Shown in pieces: positions 8,870 through 17,754 of a stretch of DNA of 64,000 nt; position 1 is the first letter of the stretch; every line of letters begins with the position of its first letter. The stretch covers positions 1 through 64,000 of the forward strand of contig NZ_QJTC01000013.1 in assembly GCF_003217575.1 (NCBI RefSeq). Reading direction: 5' to 3'. The position numbers and the translations under genes were made by a program. Below the pieces are notes generated by a model. The model saw only the letters and a program-made list of their open reading frames with translations, did not search any database and was not told where the DNA came from. The DNA is from Xylophilus ampelinus. GTDB taxonomy: Bacteria > Pseudomonadota > Gammaproteobacteria > Burkholderiales > Burkholderiaceae_C.

Positions 8870-9853
8870 ATGCCCACCCGCCGCCATCTCCTCGCCGCCA
8901 CCGGCGCGCTCGCCGCCGGCAGCCTGCTGCCCACCCTCGCCGCCGCCCAGGCCGCCGCCTGGCCCGCCAAGGCGATCCGCTTCGTGGTCCCGTTCGCGCC
9001 GGGCGGCAGCTCGGAGATCGTCGCGCGCTCCACCGCGGCGGAGCTGTCCAAGACGCTCGGCCAGAGCGTCTTCGTCGACAACAAGCCCGGCGCGGCCGGC
9101 AACATCGCGATGGCCGAGGTGGCCCGGGCCGACGACCAGCACACGCTGATCCTGGGCCACATCGGCACGCTGGCGGTCAACCCCTACATCTTCGACAAGC
9201 TGCCCTGGGACCCGAACAAGGACTTCAAGCCGGTCAGTCTGCTGGCCAAGGTGCCGAGCCTGTACGTGGTGCACCCGGACGTGCCGGCCAGGAACCTCGA
9301 GGAATTCATCGCCTACGCCAAGGCCCGCCCGGGCAAGCTCAGCTACGGCTCGGCCGGCAACGGCAGCGCCGGGCACCTGGCGTTCGAGTACCTGAAGATG
9401 ACGGCCGACGTGTTCGTGCTGCACGTGCCCTACCGCGGCACCGGCCCGATGCTGACCGACCTGATGTCGGGTCGGCTCGAGGCCTCGGCCATCGGCGCGG
9501 CGGCGATCATCCCGTTCATCAAGTCGGGCAAGGTGCGCTGCATCGCCACCGGCTCGGCCCGGCGGCTGCCGCAGCTGCCCGACGTGCCCACCGTGGCCGA
9601 GCAGGGCTTTCCCGGCTTCGAGATGACCCAGTGGTACGGCATGCTGGCGCCGGCCAACCTGGCTCCGGCACACCTCGACAAACTGGCCGCCGAGACCGCC
9701 GGGGCGGTGAAGGCGCCCGAATCGCTCAAGCGCCTGGGCGGCGACGCCGCCGAGGCGATCGGCAGCACGCCCGCGCAGTTCGCCCAGTTCATCGCGGCCG
9801 AGCAGGCGCGCTGGAAAACCGTGATCGCGCGGGCCCGGATCAAGCCGGATTAG
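8870..9853 (+). CDS. Bug family (TctC-like) periplasmic solute-binding protein
   Basis: The 327-residue exported protein has a twin-arginine-like leader (TRRHLLAATGALAAGSLLP...AAA) and then the Bug signature AIRFVVPFAPGGSSEIVARS, followed by the usual VDNKPGAAGNIAM and SYGSAGNGSAGHL. These proteins deliver carboxylates or other small anions to tripartite tricarboxylate transporters or act in sensing. No TctA or TctB gene is adjacent, which is usual for this greatly expanded family in Burkholderiales. The ligand is unknown. A GC-rich hairpin follows 30-60 bp after the stop. Confidence 0.93.
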   Translation: MPTRRHLLAATGALAAGSLLPTLAAAQAAAWPAKAIRFVVPFAPGGSSEIVARSTAAELSKTLGQSVFVDNKPGAAGNIAMAEVARADDQHTLILGHIGTLAVNPYIFDKLPWDPNKDFKPVSLLAKVPSLYVVHPDVPARNLEEFIAYAKARPGKLSYGSAGNGSAGHLAFEYLKMTADVFVLHVPYRGTGPMLTDLMSGRLEASAIGAAAIIPFIKSGKVRCIATGSARRLPQLPDVPTVAEQGFPGFEMTQWYGMLAPANLAPAHLDKLAAETAGAVKAPESLKRLGGDAAEAIGSTPAQFAQFIAAEQARWKTVIARARIKPD

Positions 9854-9881
9854 CGGACGGCATCCCCCCGGGCAGCTGCGC

Positions 9882-9920
9882 CGCCTCCCCCCTTCTCTCG
9901 CTACGCGGGAAGGGGAGCGC
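9882..9920. terminator. GC-rich hairpin after the Bug gene
   Basis: CCCCTTC at 9889-9895 pairs with GAAGGGG at 9909-9915 across a 13-nt loop, and flanking bases extend the stem imperfectly. No T-run follows, so it is at best a weak or Rho-assisted terminator, or a REP-like element. Confidence 0.4.
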
Positions 9921-10103
9921 AGCCGGTGGACCGGAGGCGCCGGATCCACGGGTGCCCTGACGGGGGCTTCGCTGCGCTTGCCGCAAGAATGCATCGGTCA
10001 GTGAAGTAAGCTGCCAACGCGATCCCGCAGCCACTCGGTGCGGGACATCAGACCGCGGGCAAGCGCAGGAACTCCCCGCGCCGCGCCCGCTCCCACCCTC
10101 GCC

Positions 10104-12341
10104 ATGCACGCCGCCCCCCTTTGCCCTCCCCTGTCCGCATGGCGCAGCCGCTGGCCGGCTATTGCTACTTTTTTTATAGCTGGCAGCCAGTGCGTGGTGC
10201 CGGCCAGCGCCCAGTTTTCCTTCCAATCCCCTGCCGAGAAGACGGCGCCCGCCCGGATCGCCACGCCGCATGTGGAGGCCGAGCTGGTGGCCCATGCGCC
10301 CCAGGGCGTGGAGCCCGGCGCCACCGTCTGGGCCGGCCTGCGCATCGCCCACCAGCCCGGGTGGCACACCTACTGGAAGAACGCGGGCGACTCCGGCCTG
10401 CCGACCACGCTGGCCTGGACCCTGCCCCCGGGCCTGTCGGCCGGCGCCATCGACTGGCCGGTGCCTAGGAAGATCCCGATCGGCACCCTGGCCAACTACG
10501 GCTACGAAGGCACGGTGCTGCTGCCGGTGCCCTTCGCCGTGGCGGCCGATTTCCAGCCGCCTGCCGGTGCAGCCACCGTCACCCTGCGGCTGCACGCCGA
10601 ATGGCTGGTCTGCCGCAAGGAGTGCATCCCCGAGCAGGCCGACCTGGCGCTGGCGCTGCCGGTGCACGGCAGCACCGCCGGCTTCGGCGCCGAGTTCGAG
10701 GCGGCGCGCGCCGCACGGCCCACGGACCTGCCGGGCCGGGCGCAGGCCACGGTCGACGGCGACCGGCTGACGATCGCCGCCACGGCGCTATCCGCCGCCC
10801 TACGCGGCCGGCCGCTGGAGCTGCTGCCCGAAACACCCAACATCGTCGTCACCGCCGCCACGCCCGAACAGGCCTGGCAGGGCGCCGCCTGGACCGCCCG
10901 GGTGCCGCTGGACCCGCACCGCAGCGACGCTCCCGCCACCCTGCCCCTGGTGCTGGTCGCCACCGGCGCCGACGGCGCCCGCACCGGCTGGCGCATCGAG
11001 GCCGACCTGCAGGGTGCCTGGCCCGCCACCGCCGTGCCCGCCGCGGTGTCGCCCGCGCTGGAGGCGGCGCTGCAGGCCGACGCGGCCGGCGCCGCGACCG
11101 CCGGCCCGCCCGCCCCGCCGCCGCAGCCCGCGCCGCTCGGCACCTGGCTGGCGGCCCTGGCCGCGGCGCTGCTCGGCGGCCTGCTGCTCAACCTGATGCC
11201 CTGCGTGTTCCCGGTGCTGGCGGTCAAGGTGGTCGGCTTCGCCCGGCACGGCGCCGACCGGCGGGCGCACCGGGCCGCCGGGCTGGCCTACACCGCCGGC
11301 GTGGTGGTGTCCTTCGTCCTGCTGGGTGCGGTGGTGCTGGGGCTGCGGGCGGCCGGCGCGCAGCTGGGCTGGGGCTTCCAGCTGCAGTCGCCGGCGGTGG
11401 TGGCGGCGATGGCGGTGCTCTTCACCCTGCTGGGCCTGAACCTGGCGGGCGTCTTCGAATTCGGCATGTGGGCGCCGCGCGGCCTGGCCGGCACCGCCCT
11501 GCGCCATCCGGTGGCCGACGCGTTCCTGTCGGGCGTGCTGGCGGTGGCGATCGCCTCGCCCTGCACCGCGCCCTTCATGGGCGCCTCGCTCGGGCTGGCG
11601 CTGGGGCTGCCGGCGGCGCAGGCGCTGCCGCTGTTCGCGGTGCTGGGCCTGGGCATGGCCCTGCCCTACCTGGCCGCCAGCTGGCTGCCCGCGGTGGCCC
11701 GCCTGCTGCCGCGGCCCGGAGCGTGGATGGACGTGTTCCGCCGCGCGATGGCCTTCCCGATGTTCGCCACCGTCGCCTGGCTCACCTGGGTGCTGGGCCA
11801 GCAGAGCGGCATCGACGGCGCCGGCACGCTGCTCGCGTTGCTGGTGACGCTGGCGGCGGTGGTCTGGTCGCTGACGCTGCGGGGCCGCGCCCGGGTGGGC
11901 GTGGCGCTGCTGTCGGTCGCCGCGCTGGCGGGGGTGGTCGGGGGCTGGGGCTACAACCTGGTGCGCTACGCGCCTGTCACCACCGCCCTCGCCCGGGCCG
12001 GCGAGCGCTGGGCGCCCTGGAGTCCGGCCCGGGTGGCCGCGCTGCAGGCCGAGGGCCGGCCGGTGTTCGTCGATTTCACCGCCGCCTGGTGCGTGACCTG
12101 CCAGGTCAACGAGCGCGGCACCCTGGCGCGCGACGACGTGCTGGCCGCCTTCGACGGCAAGCGCGTCGCACTGCTGCGCGCCGACTGGACCCGGCAGGAC
12201 CCGGCCGTCAGCGCCGCGCTGCGGGCGCTGAGCCGCAGCGGCGTGCCGGTCTACCTGCTGCAGGCCCCCGGTCGCCCGCCGGTGGTCCTGACCGAACTGC
12301 TGGGCGTCGACGAGGTGAAGGCGGCGGTGGCCGCGCTGTAG
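10104..12341 (+). CDS. dsbD: Thiol:disulfide interchange protein DsbD
   Basis: The 745-residue protein has the three DsbD modules. After a signal peptide ending near PASAQ comes a periplasmic N-domain with CRKEC. The central membrane domain follows, with its paired cysteines in NLMPCVFPVL and ASPCTAPFMG. The C-terminal thioredoxin-like domain has active site CVTC at 663-666 (FVDFTAAWCVTCQ). DsbD carries electrons from cytoplasmic thioredoxin to periplasmic DsbC/CcmG partners, keeping disulfide isomerase and cytochrome c maturation reduced. ATG 10104 is preferred to an in-frame ATG 66 bp upstream because it places a short charged n-region before the hydrophobic core. The signal-peptide coding DNA is itself a copy of the 59-bp repeat, which is very unusual. 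Confidence 0.93.
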   Translation: MHAAPLCPPLSAWRSRWPAIATFFIAGSQCVVPASAQFSFQSPAEKTAPARIATPHVEAELVAHAPQGVEPGATVWAGLRIAHQPGWHTYWKNAGDSGLPTTLAWTLPPGLSAGAIDWPVPRKIPIGTLANYGYEGTVLLPVPFAVAADFQPPAGAATVTLRLHAEWLVCRKECIPEQADLALALPVHGSTAGFGAEFEAARAARPTDLPGRAQATVDGDRLTIAATALSAALRGRPLELLPETPNIVVTAATPEQAWQGAAWTARVPLDPHRSDAPATLPLVLVATGADGARTGWRIEADLQGAWPATAVPAAVSPALEAALQADAAGAATAGPPAPPPQPAPLGTWLAALAAALLGGLLLNLMPCVFPVLAVKVVGFARHGADRRAHRAAGLAYTAGVVVSFVLLGAVVLGLRAAGAQLGWGFQLQSPAVVAAMAVLFTLLGLNLAGVFEFGMWAPRGLAGTALRHPVADAFLSGVLAVAIASPCTAPFMGASLGLALGLPAAQALPLFAVLGLGMALPYLAASWLPAVARLLPRPGAWMDVFRRAMAFPMFATVAWLTWVLGQQSGIDGAGTLLALLVTLAAVVWSLTLRGRARVGVALLSVAALAGVVGGWGYNLVRYAPVTTALARAGERWAPWSPARVAALQAEGRPVFVDFTAAWCVTCQVNERGTLARDDVLAAFDGKRVALLRADWTRQDPAVSAALRALSRSGVPVYLLQAPGRPPVVLTELLGVDEVKAAVAAL
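10164..10222 (+). repeat. 59-bp dispersed repeat, copy 2, inside the dsbD signal-peptide codons
   Basis: The core GCTACTTTTTTTATAGC is at 10164-10180 and the second part follows without gaps, with GCCGGCC and a GTTTT tail at the expected offsets. It is read in frame as A-T-F-F-I-A-G-S-Q-C-V-V-P-A-S-A-Q, i.e. the hydrophobic core and cleavage region of DsbD. Confidence 0.8.
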
Positions 12342-12508
12342 AGCGTGCGGCAGAAGTCTTCGATGCGCCTGCCAGGCGGTCTCCCGACACACCGCTGTCG
12401 CCGACAGCCTGCGCGGCGGCGCCGAAAACGGGACAATGCTCTGCGCCCCCGGCATGCCGCCGGGGATGCGCACGCCACTGCCCCACCACCTCGCCCTGTT
12501 GCCGCCGC

Positions 12509-14989
12509 ATGTCCACCCTGCTCGTCCGTCCCTCGCTGGAATCCATCGCGCGCGCCGAGGAGCGTCTCCAGCTGGCCCTGGATGCGGGCGCGGTGGCCGG
12601 CACTTGGTTCTGGGACGTGGTGGGCGACCGCGTCACCGGGGATCGCCGCTTCGCCCAGTGCTTCTCGCTCGACCCCGACCGGCTCGACGCCGGCGTGCCG
12701 CTGGCCGAGGTGGTGCAGTGCATCCACCCGGAGGACGAGCCCGAGGTGCAGCGGCTGATCCAGCGGGCCCTCGCGAACGGCGGGCCCTGCCGCGCCGAAT
12801 ACCGGGTGCGGCAGCCGGACGGCAGCTACCGCTGGATAGAGGCCAACGGCGCCGTCACCCTCGACGCGCAGGGCCGGGCGCTGCGCTTTCCCGGCGTGCT
12901 GGTCGACATCCACACCCGCAAGCAGGCCGAGATCCGCCAGGGCGCGCTGCTGGCGCTGGGCGACCGGCTGCGCGGGCTGGACGACGTCCTCGACATCGTC
13001 GCGGCTGCCGCCGAGATCTGCGGCCGGACCGTGGGCGCGATGCGGGCCGGCTACGGCACCATCGACGCGGCGCAGGAGCATGCCGACGTCACCCGCGACT
13101 GGAACCGCGACGCCGGCGCCCACACCGTGGCGGGCCGCTACCGGTTCGTGCACTTCGGCTCCTTCATCGAGGACCTGCGCCGCGGCGAGGTGGTGGCGAT
13201 CCCCGACGTGGCGCAGGACCCGCGCACCGCCGGCCAGGTCGAGCAGCTCTGGCACCTGCGGATTCGGGCCCTGCTCAACGTGCCGTTGATGCGCGACGGC
13301 GCACTGGCGGGCCTGTTCCTGCTGCACGACGACGTGCCGCACGCCTGGACCGCCGACGACATCGCCTTCGTGCGCGGCGTGGCCGACCGCACCTGGTCGG
13401 CGATCGCGACCGCGCAGGCGGTGGCCGAGCTGCGAGCCGTCAACGGCGCGCTGGAGCGAGAGGTGCAGGCCCGCACCGCCGACCGCAACCGCCTCTGGAA
13501 CCTGTCGAACGACCTGATGCTGGTCGCCCGCTTCGACGGCGAAATCCTGGCAGCCAATCCCGCCTGGGAACGGGTGCTGGGCTGGACCGAGCCCGTGCTG
13601 GTCGGACGCCGGCTGTTCGACCTGGTCCACCCCGACGACCTGGAGCACACCCTGGCCGGCGCGCAGATGCTGGCCGCCGACGCCGGCATTCCGGTGATCG
13701 ACAACCGCTACCTGCACAAGGACGGCAGCTACCGGTGGATTTCCTGGAGCGCGAGCCCCGGCGACGGCCTGATCGTCGCCGCCGGGCGCGACGTGTCGCA
13801 GGTCAAGGCGCAGGCCGAGTCGCTGCGCCGTGCCGAGGAGCAGCTGCGCCAGAGCCAGAAGATGGAGGCGGTCGGCCAGCTCACCGGCGGCATCGCCCAT
13901 GACTTCAACAACCTGCTGGCCGCGATCGGCGCCAGCCTGCAGGTGCTGCAGGCGCGGCTCGACGCCGGCCGCACCGAGGGCGTGCTGCGCTACATCACGC
14001 TGGGCCAGGAGTCGGTCCGCCGGGCGGCGGCGCTGACCCACCGGCTGCTGGCCTTCTCCCGCCGGCAGACGCTCGACCCGAAGCCGGTCGACGTGCGCCG
14101 GCTGGTCGACGGCATGGAGGAACTGATCCGCCGTACCGTGGGCCCGACGGTGGCGCTGGAGGTGGTGGGCGACACGGCGCTCTGGCCGAGCCGGATCGAC
14201 GCGTCGCAGCTGGAGAATTCGCTGCTCAACCTCTGCATCAACGCCCGCGACGCGATGCAGCCGGCGGGCGGCCGCCTGACGATCGAGACGACCAACGTCC
14301 GGCTCGACGCGCAGGCGGCGCAAGACCGCAACGTGCCGCCGGGCGACTATCTCTCGCTCTGCGTGACCGACACCGGCTGCGGCATGGCGCCCGAGGTGGC
14401 GGCCCGCGCTTTCGACCCGTTCTTCACCACCAAGCCGCTCGGCCAGGGCACCGGCCTGGGCCTGTCGATGGTCTACGGCTTCGCCCGGCAGTCGGGCGGC
14501 GACCTGCGCATCCGCAGCGACGTCGGCGCCGGCACCACGCTCTGCATGCTGCTGCCGCGCCATGCCGGCCCGCTCGAGGACGCGCAGGACCCCGTCGCGA
14601 CGCCGGCACTGCAGCCCGGCGAAGGCGAGACGGTGCTGGTGGTCGAGGACGAGCCGACCCTGCGCATGCTGCTGACCGAGATGCTGCAGGAGCTGGGCTA
14701 CCGGGTGCTGGTGGCCGAGGACGGGCCCGCCGGCCTGCGGCGGCTCGAAGCCGCCGGCCGGATCGACCTGCTGGTGACCGACGTCGGCCTGCCCGGAGGC
14801 CTCAACGGCCGGCAGGTGGCCGACGCGGCCCGCACCCGCCGGCCCGGGCTGAAGGTCCTGTTCATCACCGGCTATGCCGAGAACGCGGTGGTCGGCAACG
14901 GCCAGCTGGACCGCGGCATGGCCGTGATCACCAAGCCGTTCGACATGGCGGCGCTCACCGCGAAGGTGCGGGCGATGGTCGAGGGCTGA
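12509..14989 (+). CDS. Hybrid sensor histidine kinase (PAS-GAF-PAS-HisKA-HATPase-REC)
   Basis: The 826-residue soluble protein has a PAS domain (about 15-140, ending DIHTRKQAE), a GAF domain (about 150-310) and a second PAS domain (about 325-440). A HisKA domain follows with phospho-accepting H464 in GGIAHDFNN, then an HATPase domain with CINARDAM (N box), DTGCGMA and GTGLGLSM (G boxes). The C-terminal receiver domain has phospho-acceptor D758 in [11 protein letters not shown] and a late conserved lysine in ITKPFD. No membrane helix is visible, so it probably senses a cytoplasmic ligand. No response regulator gene is adjacent, so its output is unknown. The ATG at 12509 starts just before the first PAS domain. 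Confidence 0.93.
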   Translation: MSTLLVRPSLESIARAEERLQLALDAGAVAGTWFWDVVGDRVTGDRRFAQCFSLDPDRLDAGVPLAEVVQCIHPEDEPEVQRLIQRALANGGPCRAEYRVRQPDGSYRWIEANGAVTLDAQGRALRFPGVLVDIHTRKQAEIRQGALLALGDRLRGLDDVLDIVAAAAEICGRTVGAMRAGYGTIDAAQEHADVTRDWNRDAGAHTVAGRYRFVHFGSFIEDLRRGEVVAIPDVAQDPRTAGQVEQLWHLRIRALLNVPLMRDGALAGLFLLHDDVPHAWTADDIAFVRGVADRTWSAIATAQAVAELRAVNGALEREVQARTADRNRLWNLSNDLMLVARFDGEILAANPAWERVLGWTEPVLVGRRLFDLVHPDDLEHTLAGAQMLAADAGIPVIDNRYLHKDGSYRWISWSASPGDGLIVAAGRDVSQVKAQAESLRRAEEQLRQSQKMEAVGQLTGGIAHDFNNLLAAIGASLQVLQARLDAGRTEGVLRYITLGQESVRRAAALTHRLLAFSRRQTLDPKPVDVRRLVDGMEELIRRTVGPTVALEVVGDTALWPSRIDASQLENSLLNLCINARDAMQPAGGRLTIETTNVRLDAQAAQDRNVPPGDYLSLCVTDTGCGMAPEVAARAFDPFFTTKPLGQGTGLGLSMVYGFARQSGGDLRIRSDVGAGTTLCMLLPRHAGPLEDAQDPVATPALQPGEGETVLVVEDEPTLRMLLTEMLQELGYRVLVAEDGPAGLRRLEAAGRIDLLVTDVGLPGGLNGRQVADAARTRRPGLKVLFITGYAENAVVGNGQLDRGMAVITKPFDMAALTAKVRAMVEG

Positions 14990-15049
14990 AGCCGGTCGGC
15001 CTGTCGCCGACGCGCGCGGTGCCGCCGCGCCGGCACCGTGCCGGGGCGA

Positions 15050-16018
15050 CTACTGCGCGAGCAGGCTGCAGAAGCGCGCGATGTCGATGTTGCCGCCGCT
15101 CAGCACCACCCCCACCCGCTGGCCGCGCAACCGGTCCTGCATGTTGCGGGCCGCGGCCAGGCCCAGGCAGCCGGTGGGCTCGACCACCATCTTGAGCCGC
15201 GCGGCCAGGAAGGACATGCATTCGACCAGCTCCGCATCGCTGGCGGTCAGCACGTCGTCCACCTCGCGCCGGATGATCGGGAAGGTGATGTTGCCCAGGT
15301 GCTGGGTCTGCGCGCCGTCGGCGATGGTGTGGGGCGTGTCGATGTGCACGATCTCGCCCGAGCGGAACGAGCGCTGGCCGTCGTTGCCCGCCTCGGGCTC
15401 GACGCCGTAGAGCCGGCACCGGGGCGACAGGGCCCTGGCCGACAGGGACGATCCCGACAGCAGCCCGCCGCCGCCGAGCGGCACGAAGAGGGCGTCCAAT
15501 TCGCCCACCTCCTCGAACAGTTCCTTGGCAGCGGTGCCCTGGCCGGCGATCACGTCGGGGTGGTCGTAGGGCGGGATCAGGGTGAAGCCGTGCTTGGCGG
15601 CCAAGTCGCGGCCGATCTGCTCGCGGTCGTCGGTATAGCGGTCGTAGAGCACCACCTCGGCGCCGTAGCCGCGGGTGGCCTCGATCTTCACCGCCGGCGC
15701 GTCCTGCGGCATGACGATGGTGGCCGGCATCCCCAGCAGCCGGGCCGACAGCGCGATCGCCTGCGCATGGTTGCCCGACGAGAAGGCCACCACGCCCGCC
15801 GCGCGCTGTGCCGGCGTGAACTTCGACAGCGCGTTGAAGCCGCCGCGGAACTTGAAGGCGCCCATGCGCTGCAGGTTCTCGCACTTGAGGAATACCTCGG
15901 TGCCGAGCATCTCGTTCAAGGTGCGCGAGGTGAAGACCGGGGTGCGATGGGCATGACCGGCGATGCGTGACGAGGCGGCGACGACGTCTTCGTAGGTGGG
16001 CAGTGCAGGTGCGTTCAT
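15050..16018 (-). CDS. PLP-dependent threo-3-hydroxyaspartate/threonine/serine dehydratase
   Basis: The 322-residue fold-type II PLP enzyme has the Schiff-base lysine in GAFKFRGGFNAL, a FSSGNHAQAIALSA cofactor-binding segment and a glycine loop PLGGGGLLSG. Length and motifs match the family of biosynthetic-type threonine deaminase catalytic domains, serine racemases and L-threo-3-hydroxyaspartate ammonia-lyases; there is no regulatory ACT domain. Its neighbours (iminosuccinate-reductase-like protein, DauR-type regulator, D-threonine-aldolase/D-serine-dehydratase-type enzyme) favour 3-hydroxyaspartate or serine/threonine deamination. ATG 16018 (MNAPALPTYEDV) is chosen over one 24 bp upstream. 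Confidence 0.85.
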   Translation of the reverse strand: MNAPALPTYEDVVAASSRIAGHAHRTPVFTSRTLNEMLGTEVFLKCENLQRMGAFKFRGGFNALSKFTPAQRAAGVVAFSSGNHAQAIALSARLLGMPATIVMPQDAPAVKIEATRGYGAEVVLYDRYTDDREQIGRDLAAKHGFTLIPPYDHPDVIAGQGTAAKELFEEVGELDALFVPLGGGGLLSGSSLSARALSPRCRLYGVEPEAGNDGQRSFRSGEIVHIDTPHTIADGAQTQHLGNITFPIIRREVDDVLTASDAELVECMSFLAARLKMVVEPTGCLGLAAARNMQDRLRGQRVGVVLSGGNIDIARFCSLLAQ

Positions 16019-16067
16019 GGTACGGAAATGCCGAAGCAACAACGACGGCGCATGGGCGAACCGACGG

Positions 16068-17042
16068 CTACCAAGGCCAGGCGACGGCGGTGCCGGTCCC
16101 GGCCGCCAGTGCCCGCTGGTGGACCCGGCGCGCGACGGTCAGGTCCTGGAGCGCCAGACCGGTCATGTCGAACACGGTGATGTCGCCGGGCGCGCGTTCG
16201 AAGGCGACGCGGCCGTCGAGCAGGTCGCCGATCTCGTCGCAGGGCAGTGCGGGTGCCCACTGCATCTCGCCGATCTGCGTGGCCTGGGCGTGGTCGTCCA
16301 CGAACCGGCGGGCGCGCGGCAGCAGACCTTCGGGCAGTTCGCGCTTGCCGCAGGTGTCGGCGCCCACGCAGTTGACATGGGTGCCGGGCCGCACCGCCGC
16401 CGCGTCGAACAGCGGGCCGCCGCCGGGCGTGGCGGCGATGACGACATCGGCCGCGGACACGGCTGCATCGGCGTCGGCCGCCGGCGCGATGCGGCAGCGG
16501 CCGGCGAAAGCGGCCTCGAAGCCAGGATCGCTGCGGCCTCCGTGCGCGACGTAGGCGACCGTTCGCAACACCGGCAGCAACCGCAGGGCGTAGTCGAGCT
16601 GCACCCGCGCCTGCACGCCGGTGCCGAAGACGCAGGCCCGGGCGCTGTCGGGCCGTGCCAGCCGCTGCAGGCCGATGCCGCCGGCCGCGCCGGTGCGGGC
16701 GGTGGTGATCGTGTTGCCGTCGATCACGCAGAGCGGCCGGCCGGTCAGCGGGTCGATCAGCAGGATCGTGGCCTGGTGAGGCTCGCCGCCGGCCGCCCGG
16801 TTGGCCGGCCAGAATCCCGCGGCCTTGAAGCCCAGCAGGCCCTGCGCCGGCACGTCGCCCGACTTGATGCCGAAGATGCCGCCGGTGGGCAGCGGCTCGC
16901 GCACCACCGGGAACACCCGGCCCTCTCGCCGGCTGTGCAGCACGAAGGCCTCGCGCACCGCCTCCAGCACGTCGGCCGGCTGCAGCAGCGGCGCCACCGC
17001 GGCGCCGTCGATCAACAGAAGGCGGGCATCGTTCGGCAGCAT
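16068..17042 (-). CDS. Ornithine cyclodeaminase/mu-crystallin family reductase
   Basis: The 324-residue protein has the Rossmann-type dinucleotide site and the family pattern: VREAFVLHSRREGRVFPV near the N-terminus, GIFGIKSGDVPAQGLLGFKA, TARTGAAGGIGLQRLARPDS, then VFGTGVQARVQLDYAL. Known members reduce cyclic or linear imines (ketimine reductase, iminosuccinate reductase, alanine dehydrogenase) or cyclize ornithine. The adjacent hydroxyaspartate dehydratase-type gene suggests it reduces iminosuccinate to aspartate, as the BhcD enzyme does; this is inferred from context. The start at 17042 lies 5 bp beyond the regulator stop; upstream ATGs at 17063 and 17057 would overlap the regulator. Confidence 0.8.
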   Translation of the reverse strand: MLPNDARLLLIDGAAVAPLLQPADVLEAVREAFVLHSRREGRVFPVVREPLPTGGIFGIKSGDVPAQGLLGFKAAGFWPANRAAGGEPHQATILLIDPLTGRPLCVIDGNTITTARTGAAGGIGLQRLARPDSARACVFGTGVQARVQLDYALRLLPVLRTVAYVAHGGRSDPGFEAAFAGRCRIAPAADADAAVSAADVVIAATPGGGPLFDAAAVRPGTHVNCVGADTCGKRELPEGLLPRARRFVDDHAQATQIGEMQWAPALPCDEIGDLLDGRVAFERAPGDITVFDMTGLALQDLTVARRVHQRALAAGTGTAVAWPW

Positions 17043-17046
17043 GGGT

Positions 17047-17682
17047 TCACTTGGCATAGGCATAGACGGAGGCGCGCGACACGCCCAGGTGCGCGGCGAT
17101 GGTGGCCATGGCGCGGCGCACGTCCAGCAGGCCGGCGGTGCGCAGCTCGCTCAGCAGGGTGCGGCGGTCGTCGGCCCGCAAGGAGCGCGGCGTGGTGGCC
17201 AGCCGCGCGGCGAACTGGTCGATCCGCTCGCGTATCCGGTCGGCACCGGTCGGGTCGAGCGACTCCTGCACCGCTGCCTGCGGATCGATGCCGACGAAAC
17301 GCGCCATCGCCGTCTGGAAGCCGTGGAACAGGGTCAGGTCGACGTTCATGCACAACGCGGCGATGTAGCGGCCGTCCGCGTCCTTGATGCCGACCGAGGT
17401 GCTCTTGGCCCGGCGGCCGTCGGCGAAGGTGTTGGCATAGTTGGCGATGATCGGCGGCATGTCCGGGTCTTGGATGCGGGCCAGGCCCAGCTCGGTCGTC
17501 GGCGCGCCGACGGCGCGACCCGACAGGCTGTTGTGGATCGCGAGGATCGAGCGCTTCGGGTCGAGCAGGTCGTGCACCACCACCTCGCAGAAGGGGGCGA
17601 AGGTCTCGCCCAGGCCCTGCGCGATCCGGCGAACCTGGTCGAGCAGCAGCTTTTGCTCGGGGCTGCGTCGGGTTTTCGGCAT
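17047..17682 (-). CDS. YheO/DauR-type transcriptional regulator (PAS-like domain plus HTH)
   Basis: The 211-residue protein has an N-terminal YheO-type PAS-like domain (about 10-125, with CEVVVHDL, ILAIHNSLSGR and SVGIKDADGRYIAALC). The C-terminal helix-turn-helix ends MATIAAHLGVSRASVYAYAK. DauR in Pseudomonas has this architecture and controls D-amino acid catabolism; ligands are amino acid derivatives. It diverges from the D-threonine-aldolase-type gene and precedes the reductase and dehydratase genes on its own strand, so it probably controls both sides. A near-palindromic operator candidate overlaps its start codon, which would fit autorepression. Confidence 0.88.
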   Translation of the reverse strand: MPKTRRSPEQKLLLDQVRRIAQGLGETFAPFCEVVVHDLLDPKRSILAIHNSLSGRAVGAPTTELGLARIQDPDMPPIIANYANTFADGRRAKSTSVGIKDADGRYIAALCMNVDLTLFHGFQTAMARFVGIDPQAAVQESLDPTGADRIRERIDQFAARLATTPRSLRADDRRTLLSELRTAGLLDVRRAMATIAAHLGVSRASVYAYAK

Positions 17683-17717
17683 CTGGATAGTCTGTCCAGT
17701 TCTGGATAGACTGTCAA
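17682..17717. promoter_or_regulatory. Tandem operator candidate between regulator and D-amino acid enzyme
   Basis: Two 17-bp direct repeats, TCTGGATAGTCTGTCCA (17682-17698) and TCTGGATAGACTGTCAA (17701-17717), agree at 15 of 17 positions and are spaced 19 bp apart, on nearly the same helix face. Each contains an inverted repeat of the form TGGAYAG-N-CTRTCCA, which suits a dimeric HTH regulator. The first overlaps the regulator start codon. Confidence 0.65.
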
Positions 17718-17754
17718 ATATTCGACAATCCGTCCATACCGCCCCACGCCCAGG

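Noticed and set aside
12342-12508. Regulatory RNA between dsbD and the hybrid kinase
   Set aside because: The only feature is GC-rich sequence; no stable conserved hairpin with T-run.
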